Assembly (NCBI GenBank): GCA_022539475.1
Contig: VCMS01000154.1
Span: 1-64,000 of the forward strand
Source: Gracilaria domingensis
Lineage: Eukaryota; Rhodophyta; Florideophyceae; Gracilariales; Gracilariaceae
Length of the DNA: 64,000 bases
Direction: 5' to 3'
A model generated the notes under the pieces. The model saw nothing but the letters and a program-made list of their open reading frames with translations, was not told the DNA's origin and ran no database searches. The position numbers and the translations under genes were made by a program. Below, piece after piece: positions 50,800 to 62,066 of this stretch; position 1 is the first letter of the stretch; each line of letters starts with the position of its first letter.

Positions 50800-51641
50800 A
50801 CTGGCCAATCACCAGCCAACATAACGAGGAACCGCACGTTAACATCCCTACCTACTATGGACATGGTGAGCAGACTAGGGTATTTGGTGGAAGCCGATGT
50901 TCAGCATGCAACTTAAGATACACAAAGCATTGAGATTGTAGATATAAAACCCCGAACCCGAGCGCTCGAAAAGCAACTCGGTTCGGGCAGACCACTTCCC
51001 CCCTCGACGACTCCCCCCCCCCATCCTTGCCTCTCTCACCTTTCTTCCTCCCTTTCCTTCGTCACCAACCGTCTTTCCTTTGGCAATCCCACCTTCCCTC
51101 AGCGCAGTCTGCGCCTCCCTGCCACCAACCTTTCCCCCTACATTTCCTTATTCCCGGCGGCCCGGTCTCCTGCCGCTCCCTACCCAGTCGCCTTGTGCTG
51201 CCCTCCATTGGGCTCGTCCGCACATTGCGATCATACCTACATCCCCGTTCCCCCGGACGGACGTGGGCAGTGGTACGCATTGCACGGGTTCCCTTCCTGT
51301 CGTCACCTCGCCTGGTTACTAGGCTTATGGTGGTATCGACGACAGGATCGAACGCCTTAGCCCTGCCATTCTACTGTTCCGCCGACAGCCTTGGTGTGTT
51401 GGTCTGTTGGCGCTGCATTCTGTCGTTGTGTTGGCATTTGGCATCGAACGCCGAACCACACTCTCGTTTAATTACTCTCCCCGCTTCCTGTTAGCGGAGG
51501 GTTTCTACTATCTTGGGGTTATCTTGTCTGCTCCTGCAGGCATCTGAGCTACGTTAACTTGTCGCCCCTTTTGGGCTGGTACTCTCGAGCATTTATTGTG
51601 TCGCTCTCCTTGGGTTTGTCACCACCGGCGCTGTTTCCCCC
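50800..51641 (+). mobile_element. Old LTR, family X, copy 2
   Basis: Matches 6.05-6.74 kb in order (GTGAGCAG, TAGGGTATTT, TATA plus hairpin, CAGACCACTTCCCC, GGTACTC, TGTCGCTCTCCTTGGGTT). It is followed by AAAAATGGCGCCCACAG (51642-51658), a plausible primer-binding site of the TGGCGCCCA class. No plus-strand gag follows within the next kilobase. Confidence 0.6.
50941..50987 (+). promoter_or_regulatory. TATA box plus hairpin in LTR copy 2
   Basis: GATATAAAA (50941-50949), then CCCGAACCCGAG (50951-50962) pairing with CTCGGTTCGGG (50977-50987) with one bulged base. Stem bases differ from copy 1 but pairing is kept. Confidence 0.65.
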
Positions 51642-51659
51642 AAAAATGGCGCCCACAGT

Positions 51660-52888
51660 ATGTTTGCCGGGTCAACGTGATCTCGTACACGTGTAAAACC
51701 AATTTTCTGATGCTCCACGTGCCTCTTTCAAAATATTTACCTGATTAAATAAATTACTGAAATTAGTAACCAGTTAGTAAAATCTCCGCGAAACCGTCAA
51801 AACCCACGTGGTATTCTTGTAGCGTCTCAACCACCTTCATATGGACTTATATTTACAAGAACCATTAGGTCAAATTAATTGTACGACACAACCAAACGCT
51901 TTTATATGTTTCGCAGATAGCGGAGATTATTAAAGCAAAGTCGCATATGAAATTTTCTCAATTTTGCGATGATCCGCGAGATTACAAGCATCGAGTATTT
52001 GCTTTAGAGCAACGCATAGAAAGCTTACTTGATAGAGTGCAGCTTTCGTGAGACTCAAGAGGATCTTAATATAACTTTTAACAAAAACCATTAGATGTTG
52101 GTGTATTTGTGCTGGTTTGTAATTATTTAATTCCAATCCTTTCTCAAATGATTCTGAGCACAATAAACCCATTTTACATCCCTGGAATGTGAAGATCGTA
52201 CAGAGGTTCCGGACTGGTCTTTGAACCAATTTTTTTATATCCAAATAAGAAAGTCCGATGCATTCCGTTCGCGTTGTACAGGTTTTCCAATCGCAAGATG
52301 ACTGTATTTTTCAATCACAATGAGATAACCACGAGAAACATTCTCCGATACAGTGCCGCCATCAGATACATCAGTGAGTAGATAACCAGGAAGCTTCCTT
52401 GCGGAAAACCTCCGGCCATATTTATTTCGAAACTAAATGGAAGCACATGGAGTACAATATGTTTTTAATTAGAACTTGACCGGTAGAAGGAATTTTTGGA
52501 TTAATGGAGTAATTTTCTTCTTAGATATAGCGTGAGCAAACCTCGAGCGCCAGATAATGACCTCAAAATTCTTGTTTGAAACTTTCGAAAGAATTTAAGT
52601 ATTGCCGGTACTGGGCGTCTCCTGAAAACACAAATGGGAAACGCTTACTTTCAGAAAAATGCACGTTTGCGTCCGACAGACAATCTGAAAATCGCAAATG
52701 CGCATACAGCAGCACCAAAGCGCAAAAGCCCGACAGAGAGTATGCACTCTTCTCCATTTTCTTCTTTCCTAACAACGCAGCAACTCCTTTGCATATGGCA
52801 CTTTGGCCATCTTCTAAAGCCTTTTTGATGGCTATTGCTTTTCATCGCTATGATGCTGCTAGGAAAAGTCTCAGAGCAAGGGCGGTGC
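51660..52888. other. Intergenic, AT-rich
   Basis: Follows the old LTR. No coding frame with family resemblance was seen. It ends at the left edge of element 2. Confidence 0.45.
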
Positions 52889-53923
52889 TGTAGAGGAAAA
52901 CGTGCTCGCCCGATACACGGGGATTGTTTTCAAAAACCCCTGGTAAGGATGATTCCGGGTACTCGGGAGGTATGAGTATTGGCCCACAGATGGGATACTT
53001 TCTGGCAGTATTGAGGGATGGCACCCTAAGGGGTCGGCCATGACGTGGCGCAGATGAGTATTGGTCGCGTGTACGCGTGTGTAGGAGTGGGTGTGTTCAC
53101 ACATGTTTTGTTATGACTGTCGGATATTTTACTGGCCGCTGCCGCAGGTTGTCACGTGCACCACGTGTATGGACCTGCTTAGGTGTGCACTAGATTATTT
53201 AATTTAGTTTAACTAATTCATCGGTTACGATATAAGAGGTGACCTCCCGGTCACCTCTTCCTTCAGTAAAGGGTAACCGAGTTTGGCTGTGAACCATGTT
53301 CGCCTGCGCGAAGTGTACAACTCCCTCAGGAGGGTCACCGCGTACGGTACGGATTGGATTCATCCCTCGGGATCACTCAGGCAATACTGACCATTGGGGC
53401 TTTGCCATCGGGCTTATTTATTCCGTGTCTTCGGACTTTCTGTTTCGTTTACTGTGCAGTTGAACTGTTTTCGCAACAATTGGTAGCATTTCCGTCTCTG
53501 TATAAAGTGTGCCGCGTGGGCTTAATACACATCGTCGTCTCTCTGCGCCCGGTCTGTTGCCGCTTTCGGCACGTCCCGCCGCGGGATTCCTCTCCTTTCC
53601 CCCTTTTGCCTAGGGCTTACACCGCTCCACGGTACCTTCCTCCTCGACCATTCCGTTACTTTTCGCCGGATTCCTGGATAAGGCCCGTTCACCCCTCAAC
53701 CTCCGGAGGTATATCCCGTACCACGGGCGGTCTTACACCCGCACTATCCGTGTTCGGAGGGCTCACCACTGAGTTCACCTCGTCTAGAGGGCAAGGACTC
53801 GAACGCCTTGAGAGACGATCCCATCGCTGGGGTTTTGCTCTACAAGTGGTCTCCCGACTTAAAACGGGTTGGATTCTTTCTTTCGTTCTCGTTCTCGTCG
53901 AGGAGTCTCACGATTAGTGATCA
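52889..53923 (+). repeat. Element 2 5' LTR
   Basis: Begins TGTAGAGGAAAACGTGCTCGCCC, matching the start of the right LTR at 63962, and ends GATCA before ATTGGTCT. Length about 1035 bp. The end is set by comparison of the primer-binding site with element 1. Confidence 0.75.
53229..53257 (+). promoter_or_regulatory. TATA box with hairpin in element 2 LTR
   Basis: GATATAAG (53229-53236) runs straight into GAGGTGACC, TCCC loop, GGTCACCTC, a perfect 9-bp stem. Confidence 0.65.
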
Positions 53924-53925
53924 AT

Positions 53926-53943
53926 TGGTCTTTGGGAAGCTAC
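53926..53943 (+). promoter_or_regulatory. Primer-binding site of element 2
   Basis: TGGTCTTTGGGAAGC, two bases (AT) after the LTR, the same spacing and first six bases as in element 1. Confidence 0.6.
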
Positions 53944-54060
53944 TGTGGAACAGTGGCTCTCTAGAGTGTTTTATTTGTTTTTCGTTACTTACTCTTCGGA
54001 GTATCGAGAACTCTCGTTGTTAATTTGATCTTACCGCTGTTCAGTACACCGTGGCCCGGT

Positions 54061-56157
54061 ATGGCACCACCTGCGCCGAACTCTCGAAACGGTGTGGCCA
54101 GAGAAACTGGTGTGCCTCCACCTAGGCCTCCGCGTTCTCGCGCCTCCGTACCTGCAAGGTCGCCTGACAATGAACAGGTCCCTGAACCCCGGAGAGCCTC
54201 GTGAGTCACGTCGGGTCCGATGGCCGCTTCTACGGCAGGAGCTCCGCCCGTTACGGGTACTCCGGTTACGGAGAGACCAGACGATGTGGTTGAAACCCCT
54301 GGATACTCGTACCTCGAGGCTCAACTGCGTGTCAGTCAGCTCGCGCAAAACTCGTTGTTCGAGGATCTGCACTACCTCAGACGGAAGCCTGACCAAGCTG
54401 AAATCGGAGATCCGACCAATGACATTCGTGTCTTAAGCCAAGACGTGAATTCCATTTTGGAAAGTCTGGGTGCAGCAGCCGCTTTTGTTCAAGCTTACCA
54501 TTCCTCTATTCAAGAGCATCGAACTGAATTCGATCGCCTAACCACTCGGTTGTCTACTCTCGAAGAGGTCATCCGGATGGATAACGCATCTGATGCGAAG
54601 AATGCTGAGGAAGAAGCCTCTAAGCACTCGGCACGCCAATCTCCGTATCACGGAAATCGACGATCCAAAAAGGAACTCCGTTATGACTCGGATTCGTCTA
54701 CTTCCAATTCTAGCGTTCGCTCTGCGAAATCTACTTCATCCAGTTCTTCGGACAGTGAGAAAGACCGAGAACGGTATGGGAGTAGATCCCGCGGGACGAA
54801 GTCGAAGGCGACATATGCCACTCAAGAACTGATTCGCTCTCGCGAGAAAGGTAGACGTCATCTTGGACTCAAGGAGTTGAAGCCAACGAATCTTCTCTAT
54901 ATGAAGCTGTTGTCGTATCGTTATTACCGATTGGACGATTCATCGTCAAGTCGCACCTCGCGAAGCACCGGTAAGGTGAAGGACCACATCAGAAGACTGA
55001 ATATCGTCTTTACGAAGCAATTCGATGGCAAAGATCCAATTCTGGTACTGGACTTCCTCGCCCGCTTTGTGCAGGAAGCCGACATTCTCGGTATGAACGA
55101 GGCGCAAGCGTTTCTCGCTTTACCCTATTTTCTGTCAGGGATGGCTGAAGATCAGTTTAACTCGGTCCGAGGGTCGTCCCGTGCATCTGAGGGAGGTGTC
55201 AGTTGTTGGCCGGAAGCGGTCCAATACCTCCTGAGGTCCTATGCAACACGAAGCGCGATTCACAACGCGACGCTCGCTCTGCCAGATACTAAACAGAAGA
55301 CTGAAGAGACCGAAACGGTTTACTCAACTCGGTTGAACAAAGCGTTTCATCGCTGCTGAAATGTGTACTTCGCTCAAGAGAGACGCACGATGTTCGTGGA
55401 TGGGTTGGACCCTTCTATCAAGGCTTTGGTGGCGCGATATCTCGAAGAGAAACGTAGGATTACGTATCTGGAATTGGTCCAGTACGCCCAGGCTGAAGGC
55501 AAAGTCCTCCGTGCTGGGCACCCGCCGAAACCCCGTCGCTTAAGGGCGTTGCTCTTCAACGAGTCATCTCCATCTCTTTCCTGGGAACGTGGAAACTCCG
55601 TGAACCCGGATCTGGATAATGTCCACTTCGTTGGAAGTGCTCCCGACTCGTACGTGCCTTCTGACATTCCGTCGTCGTCGACTCCGATCTCGGAAGGTGA
55701 CCCCGCACTCTATATGGGAGGAACACGGGTACAGGCCGCTCCACTCGCTTACGCGACCAACGGCAGCCGTTTGTCATGCCCAGGATGGGTGAATGCGCAA
55801 CCGCAACGACGGCCAGATGGTAATCGATCTTTCGATAAGTCGGTGACGACCATCTGTCATATTTGTTACCGACCCGGTCATATTGCACCTGTGTGCATGT
55901 TGCCCGCTCGGGAGTTACCGAAAGTTATCGGGTGGTATGAGTCCTTGTCACCAGCTGACCGTGCTCGCGTTCCGAGTAAGAATTATGAAGAGCAAAGGGC
56001 CAAATTTGGCAATCCTGTTACAGGACAGAACGTTCGAACTGAGCAACCTCGGAACCAGGCTGAACAGGTAACTGTGACCAACCCCGAACCCGGGAATTCT
56101 GTTTCCCACTTTGAGCAGAGTTTGCCGTCGCCGGCCAACCCCGCCCAGAAAAACTAA
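54061..56157 (+). pseudogene. gag: Element 2 gag, two in-frame stops
   Basis: Frame from ATG 54061 (MAPPAPNSRNG) to TAA 56155-56157, broken by TGA at 54202-54204 and TGA at 55357-55359. The second stop stands where element 1 has Gly (CGNVY), one base change from GGA. Same order as the gag of element 1: Pro/Arg-rich head, coiled-coil region, Ser-rich stretch, helix region (WPEAVQYLLRSYA, NKAFHRC) and CCHC knuckle CHICYRPGHIAPVC near 55855. It ends CAG AAA AAC TAA. Confidence 0.85.
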
Positions 56158-56213
56158 ACTTGGGAGTTCCCCCTGCGGGAGGGGCGTCTCCTGAGCCGAA
56201 GTCGGAGACGCCC
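56148..56213 (+). promoter_or_regulatory. Candidate -1 frameshift signal
   Basis: GAAAAAC (56148-56154) directly before the gag stop, followed by a perfect 10-bp stem GGGCGTCTCC (56182-56191) and GGAGACGCCC (56204-56213). Pol lies in the -1 frame. The spacer to this stem (27 nt) is longer than usual. Confidence 0.4.
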
Positions 56214-59200
56214 GAAGCGCCGCCGCTTCGCTCCCAGGTCACTTTCCTTGAGAGAAAGATGCTTACGAGGAAGATGGCTCAATCTGACGTGGACTCAGAG
56301 CTTTTAACGGTTCTCCGTCGTCCGTGGGTAGGGTCCCGAAATTTCCCTAACCCGGATAGAGTCCTTGTGATGGCCAAGAGGAATTATAAGGTTTACGCCG
56401 ACCTCGGCTTATCACAACAGTTTATGGTTCGTCAACTGTCCGTGTTGGACATGGGGGCTGCGCCAAATCTCATTCACTCCTCGTTAGTGCCCCCGGCACT
56501 TCGGGAATTCGTTCGCTATGGTCCAGGCTTGGATATCGCTGACGCGAACAATAACCCGTTGCGCACGGTTGGTTACTTAACTCTCACAGTGAAACTTGGC
56601 ACCTACGTGGTGAAACTTGAATTTGTAGTCTGCGATTCGCTCTCTGCACCGGTTATGCTCGGTTGTGATTTTTGCGACCGCTTTGTCAAAGCGATACGCC
56701 CAAGGGCGAAAACAGTGGAAATGGAAGACGGTACAACCATTCCGATCGTTCGAAAGCCGTTGAGGCGCGCAATCCGGAAGCGCGTTCCATTATCTGTAGC
56801 TCAGGTGGTCCCAAACCTGGATCCGAAATCAACAAAGCTTCGCATAGCTAAATCCGTTTCAATCCCTCCGGAAGCCCAGGTGTGGGTGGAGAGCATCTCC
56901 AAAAAACATGGAATTCGACTAGTTCAACCGTCGTCATCGTTATACGATCAGCGACAGCTCGCTTTAGCTAATGGTGTTGTTTCTATCGAGCCCGATCAAC
57001 CTTTCAAGGTACTGGTTGCCAACTTTGGCAAAACCACTCAGTGGCTAGTCAAACACCAGGTACTGGGTTCGGTTCTGCCGCATCTGAAGGCGCTCGTACA
57101 GACAAGAATCCCAACGTCCGAGGTTCTCGGTGTGCCCGAAGCCAAGGAGGGGGAGGTGCGTCCTGGGAACTCCGTTTTGTGGGATTCCTCCAGAAATGGA
57201 AACTCCGCCGTACCGGAAGCCGTCGCTACTGAAGAGGTGAATCTAGTTAGTTCGGACCACGAACGACCGTTCATTCCGGTTAAATCAGCGCTACCCCCTG
57301 GCACAGAACAGACGAATCCTGTTGAGGAATTAGAGAAGTTGAATCTGGACCATGTCCCAGCGTCTCATCGCGAGAAGTTACGAGACATGCTCAGAGAATT
57401 TACTCCCATGTGGGACGGTTCCATTGGAAAAATTGGAATTACGGGGCACCGTATTGATCTGCTCCCAGATACTCGCCCAATCGCACGACACCCGTATCGG
57501 GCAGGCCCGAAAGCGCGGGAAGAAGAAAAGTCTCAAGTCGAGAAGATGCTACGTGCGAACGTAATTGAGCCAGATCAGTCGTCATGGGCATCGCCCGTTG
57601 TAGTTGTTCCAAAGTCGGATGGATCGTGGCGTTTTTGCATCGATTACAGGCGACTTAACGCCGTTACCGTCAAAGACGTGTATCCGATTCCACGGATGGA
57701 TGAGTACATCGACTCGCTGGGAAGCGCCAGAGTATTTACCGCCCTTGATGCCAATTGGGGTTACTGGCAGGTTTCAATTCGAAAGGAAGATCGCGACAAG
57801 ACCGCGCTTGTATGTCACCAAGGACTGTACCGTTTCAAACGGATGCCCTTCGGGCTAACAAATGCTCCCGCTACGTTTCAGCGCGCAATTGACATTCTGT
57901 TTGCCAGATTCAAGTGGAAGACTTGTCTTGTGTACTTGGACGACATTGTATTATTTTCCAACAGTATGGATGAACATATGTCCCATGTGAGGGAAGTGAT
58001 GCAGGTTCTGCGTGACGCAGGTGTTACTTTGAAGCTCAAGAAATGCGAATTCTTTAACGACTCGGTGAAATACCTGGGCCACATTATCCGCCCAGGGAAA
58101 CTCTCGGTCGACGAGGTAAGGGTGAAGTCGCTGAAGGAAGCGAAACATCCCACAACTCAAACGGAATTCCGATCATTTCTCGGTTTGTGTAATGTCTACC
58201 GTCGATTCGTCCCGAATTTCCCTGATACTGCAGCTCCTCTCAATTCTCTCCTCAGCAAAGGACAGTCAGTTAAACTGGAAGCATTCGGCGATGCGGAAGC
58301 ATACGCCTTTTCGTCGTTAATTGACGCTGTTACGTCTGCGCCGATTTTGGCGTTGCCCACTCCAGGGCTTCCATATGAAGTTGATACTGATTCCAGTGAC
58401 CACCAAGTAGGTTCTGCATTGTTTCAAGTCTCGAGGGAAGGCGAGCGACGTCCAGTTGGATACTGGTCTCGTTCATTGAACGTGCATGAGCGTAATTACT
58501 CAGTCTCTGAGAAAGAGTGTCTCGCCGTCGTTTGGGCGCTGTCTACCTTAAGACCCTATCTTATGGGAACCCATTTTCAGGTACATACCGATCATTTGGC
58601 TCTCCGCTGGCTTATGGAGATCTCCGAGCCATCGGGTCGCCTTATGCGTTGGCGTCTCCGTTTATCGGAATTCGATTTTAATGTGCGGTACAAACGGGGC
58701 ACCCTGAATATGCAGGCTGATGCACTTTCACGCTTAGGAACGTCTGGTGAAGCAGAACCTGTCGACGACGACGACATACCATGCTTCTTGGTGGAAGACT
58801 GGGAGGAAGACCCCGAAATTACGGATGACGTCTGTGACGATATTCTCGCCGCAGAAACTGCCGAGCCACCGCCTGGCTCATTTAAACCCATTACCGCTGA
58901 AGAGGTAATACGAGAACAACACGGGGATCCTTTCTGTACCCAGTTAAGGGCCCGACTCAACGGGGGATTCAAGATACCCTTTCTAATCAACGATCAGAGA
59001 TTCCTTGTTAGGATTTTTGAGCCACGCCCTCAAATTGTGGTTCCACACTCCCTACAATAAAGGTTTCTCCATATATCCCACTATGCGAAGATTGGGGGAC
59101 ACCCTGGTGGCAGGAGGTTGTATCTAACTCTCCGAAGAGACTTTTATTGGCCAGCTATGGCATTCGACTGCTACGCAGTACGCCGTTCATGCACGGAATG

Positions 59201-60233
59201 CGCCAAGAACAACGTCAAACTCCGACGAAATTCTATGTCGATGACGCTGTTCCCAGCCCGGGCTCCCTTGGAGTTCGCCGCTATCGACATTCTGGGCGAA
59301 TTAATTCGAACCGCACGCGGTCACAGGTATCTCCTGGTTATCACGGACAGGTTTTCGAAGTTAATGCGAACGGTTCCGTTGAAGCGGATCACTGCAGCAG
59401 CAGTTGCACAAGCATTTGTGACGCATTGGGTCTTCACTTACGAGCTACCCGTTAATCTGCTTTCAGACAATGGCTCGCAGTTTGCGTCAAAGTTCTTTAT
59501 GGACATATGCCGTATCTTGGATGTCAAATATTTGTTTACAACAACCTATCATCCCCAGTGTAGTGGGAAGGTAGAACGATTTAATCGTACAATGCTTAAC
59601 GCATTACGATCCTATGTTTCGGATCACCCAAAGGATTGGGACTTGCACACCGATGCTATTACGTACGCGTATAACACCCAAGTGCATCGGGTAACGAAGC
59701 TTTCGCCGTTTCAACTCGTTCTTTCGAGGATACTGCCACCGGTAGCAATCGAATCACAACCGACGCTAGCGTCTTTCCCGTCACCACGGATGTACAAGGA
59801 CAGCTGGAAAAATTGGTGAACCAAGATGGTACCGGTAGCCCGGAAGGCCATGGACAAGGCACAGCTTACGTACAAGCGTAATTTCGATCGCCGAATTCGC
59901 GGTACACCAGTGGTGGTAGAGCCAAACAGCTTTGTGTTCCTTCGGAAGGAGTATTACAACCCTGACAAGGAAAAGAGACATAAGCTCTCCCCCATCGCTG
60001 ATGGACCGTATCGCGTCATTTCCGTCAATCCGGATACCGTCGTACTCGACATTGACGGACGTCATGAACGAATCTCGCGCGACCGCGTTGTGCCCGCCCC
60101 AACGCCACCCACCGCAACCGGGCCCACCCAACCAATACCCAATCAGAGGATCCTCAACAGGAGGCAGAACCGTCAAGAGCCGCTACACTACCGTCGCGCC
60201 CAGCGATTCTTCCGCACCCGGATTGAGGATTAA
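56160..60233 (+). pseudogene. pol: Element 2 pol, two in-frame stops
   Basis: Open from the gag overlap in the -1 frame to 60233, interrupted by TAA 59058-59060 and TGA 59817-59819. Protease block LSVLDMGAAPN: the DTG motif of element 1 reads DMG here. Reverse transcriptase has IDYRRLN, FTALDANWGYWQ and YLDDIV; RNase H has DTDSSDHQ and NYSVSEKE. The first stop falls just before the integrase zinc region (HYAKIGGHP). Integrase catalytic blocks AIDILG, SDNGSQF and YHPQCSGKVERFN follow. The second stop precedes the C-terminal region with KLSPIADGPYRV (GPY motif). Confidence 0.88.
57142..57156 (+). promoter_or_regulatory. Internal polypurine-tract-like copy, element 2
   Basis: CCAAGGAGGGGGAGG in the protease-RT linker, at codons aligned with the copy in element 1. 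Confidence 0.5.
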
Positions 60234-60349
60234 TTGATCTACCTACAGTAGGTACTTCTGACCACAGAACTGAACTCCCTACTACTTGGACGAATTCCAA
60301 CGACTCTGCACGAGTATTTACAAGAGTAACCCCCCCACCCCATCTCCTG

Positions 60350-61672
60350 ATGGACCCCGTGGCGCCACCTAAAGAGGGAGAGGATACCGCAGCTGCTGCG
60401 AATGGCACTGGCGCTCCGGTGTCGCCGGGTTCCCCAACCACGGGAAATGTGATCCACGCTGACAATCCAGTCGCTCCCGTGGGAGAATCTAGCGGCACAG
60501 TTGCCCTGTCGCACCCCAACCGTGAGGACTCCACCGTATCGGTCTCCGTTACCACGGAACGTGCCTGTGAGAGGCGGAACGTCGCCGCAGAAGCAGCTAC
60601 CCATCATGAGATTGCTAACCGCTCGAAGTCGCGTAACCGCGTCGAGAATGCCAGTCGAAGTGTGAAGACAGTTTCCGCTGATCCGGACCAACCGCCATAC
60701 GCGGAATAATAGCGCTGCAAACCTGAAAGGGGAAGCCTCGTGAACGAGTTGTGCTGAGTATCACCACTCATTACGGATTCTCTTGTGGGACTTTTAACGC
60801 TTTCTTGGAAGCCGACACTCTACAGTGTGAACCACATTGCGTGTGGAGACTTGGAACTCCACCGCCACTGCAAGAAGTGCAATCTCCGTGACACGGGGCC
60901 TGACAGAACCAGGCGCGTGCCACGGGACGCACGCTACGACGTGGAAAGCCCTAATGAGCGGTCGGCGACCTTTCGCGAACGGATGGCCGAGCACAGCACG
61001 CGCACGATTGTCGTGGTCGCCAATCTGTGGCGTAGAGCCAATCAGGGCTCTTGGCACAAGCCCCGTGGACCGGGTGAACCGCCGCCCTGCCAAGGGAGTG
61101 CCGTGCGCACCTCCGTCACGGAAACGGTTATCCCCGTGAAGGCCGGAAGATTCGTCAACCGGAAGTAATACCGTTTGTCGGTCTCTCGACTCTCGTCGAA
61201 TAAAGTGATGCCGTTGGACTCGTCTGATCGAGAGCTTTGCAAATACCTCCCTAGCTCAAGGATAGGACGCGTAGGACGCGAGTTACAGTACGGCCGCCAC
61301 AGCGGAATGCGTGGAAAACCGCGGAAGTAAGCCCGTCTCCAACACTTGGAAAGCTTCACCTGCGTGATTTTAGGCAGCTACAGAACCTCTCCAGGTGAAA
61401 CTGCGTCAGCAGGAGTGGCCCATACGCCATGGGGGCCCGCGAACGGGAAGTGTTCCCACAAGAATTCGTTATCGAACGCATCATGCGTTACGATGATCGT
61501 GAGTCACGTCGTGAACCCCGATGGGGAGACTGAATACCAAGTCCGTTGGTACGGATACTCCCCTGAGGACGATACTTTCGAGCGGATCGAACATCTGTCT
61601 CGATCGAAGGTTCTCGCCTACTACCGGCGCAAGCGCTTACGGCCACCTCCAAATTGGACGCATCCCAGGTAG
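60350..61672 (+). pseudogene. Linker plus chromodomain ORF of element 2, broken
   Basis: Starts ATG 60350 (MDPVAPPKEGED), in the -1 frame relative to pol and 117 bp past the pol stop. Stops at 60707-60709 and 61166-61168 break the linker. The first half of the chromodomain (VFPQEFVIERI, about 61450) is in another frame than the second half (YQVRWYGYSPED, IEHLSRSKVLAYY, 61540-61625), so an indel lies near 61490-61510. Counterpart of the ORF at 11715-13103. Confidence 0.75.
60368..60384 (+). promoter_or_regulatory. Internal polypurine-tract-like copy near end of pol, element 2
   Basis: CCTAAAGAGGGAGAGGA, two base changes from the tract core, at the same codons (PPKEGE) as the copy at 13091-13108 in element 1. 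Confidence 0.4.
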
Positions 61673-62066
61673 GATGACAGTACTACTGTGCCGTGAGGTG
61701 AACCGACGGGCCCACTTGTAGGAGAATAATTGATGGTATTACCAAGAAGTTTGGGTTGTTCCTACGGAAGGAAGTATCGAAAGGATGAAAGAAGAAAGAT
61801 GATTTCCGTCTAACGGACGCCGATTTATCGGAAAGGAGCGAACTACCGTCTAACGGTCCAGGTGAACATGTCGTGAAGCTACACGCGTAATGGAGAACCG
61901 TATTGGAACGATGGTGCGCCAAAGGTATTGAACCGTAATCCGGTTATGAAGGAACTGATATCGAAGTCGATTTTATTCTAAGGAGGAGTTGTACCGCTAG
62001 CTATCGCGGAGTGCGTTGGTCGCAGAGCCTACCAGAGCCCATCATGGAGGGAACCCACCGTTGGGA
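61673..62066. other. Spacer between convergent ORFs of element 2
   Basis: No gene. Contains repeated CGTCTAACGG (61807, 61849) and GAAAGGA-type purine runs. Confidence 0.4.
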
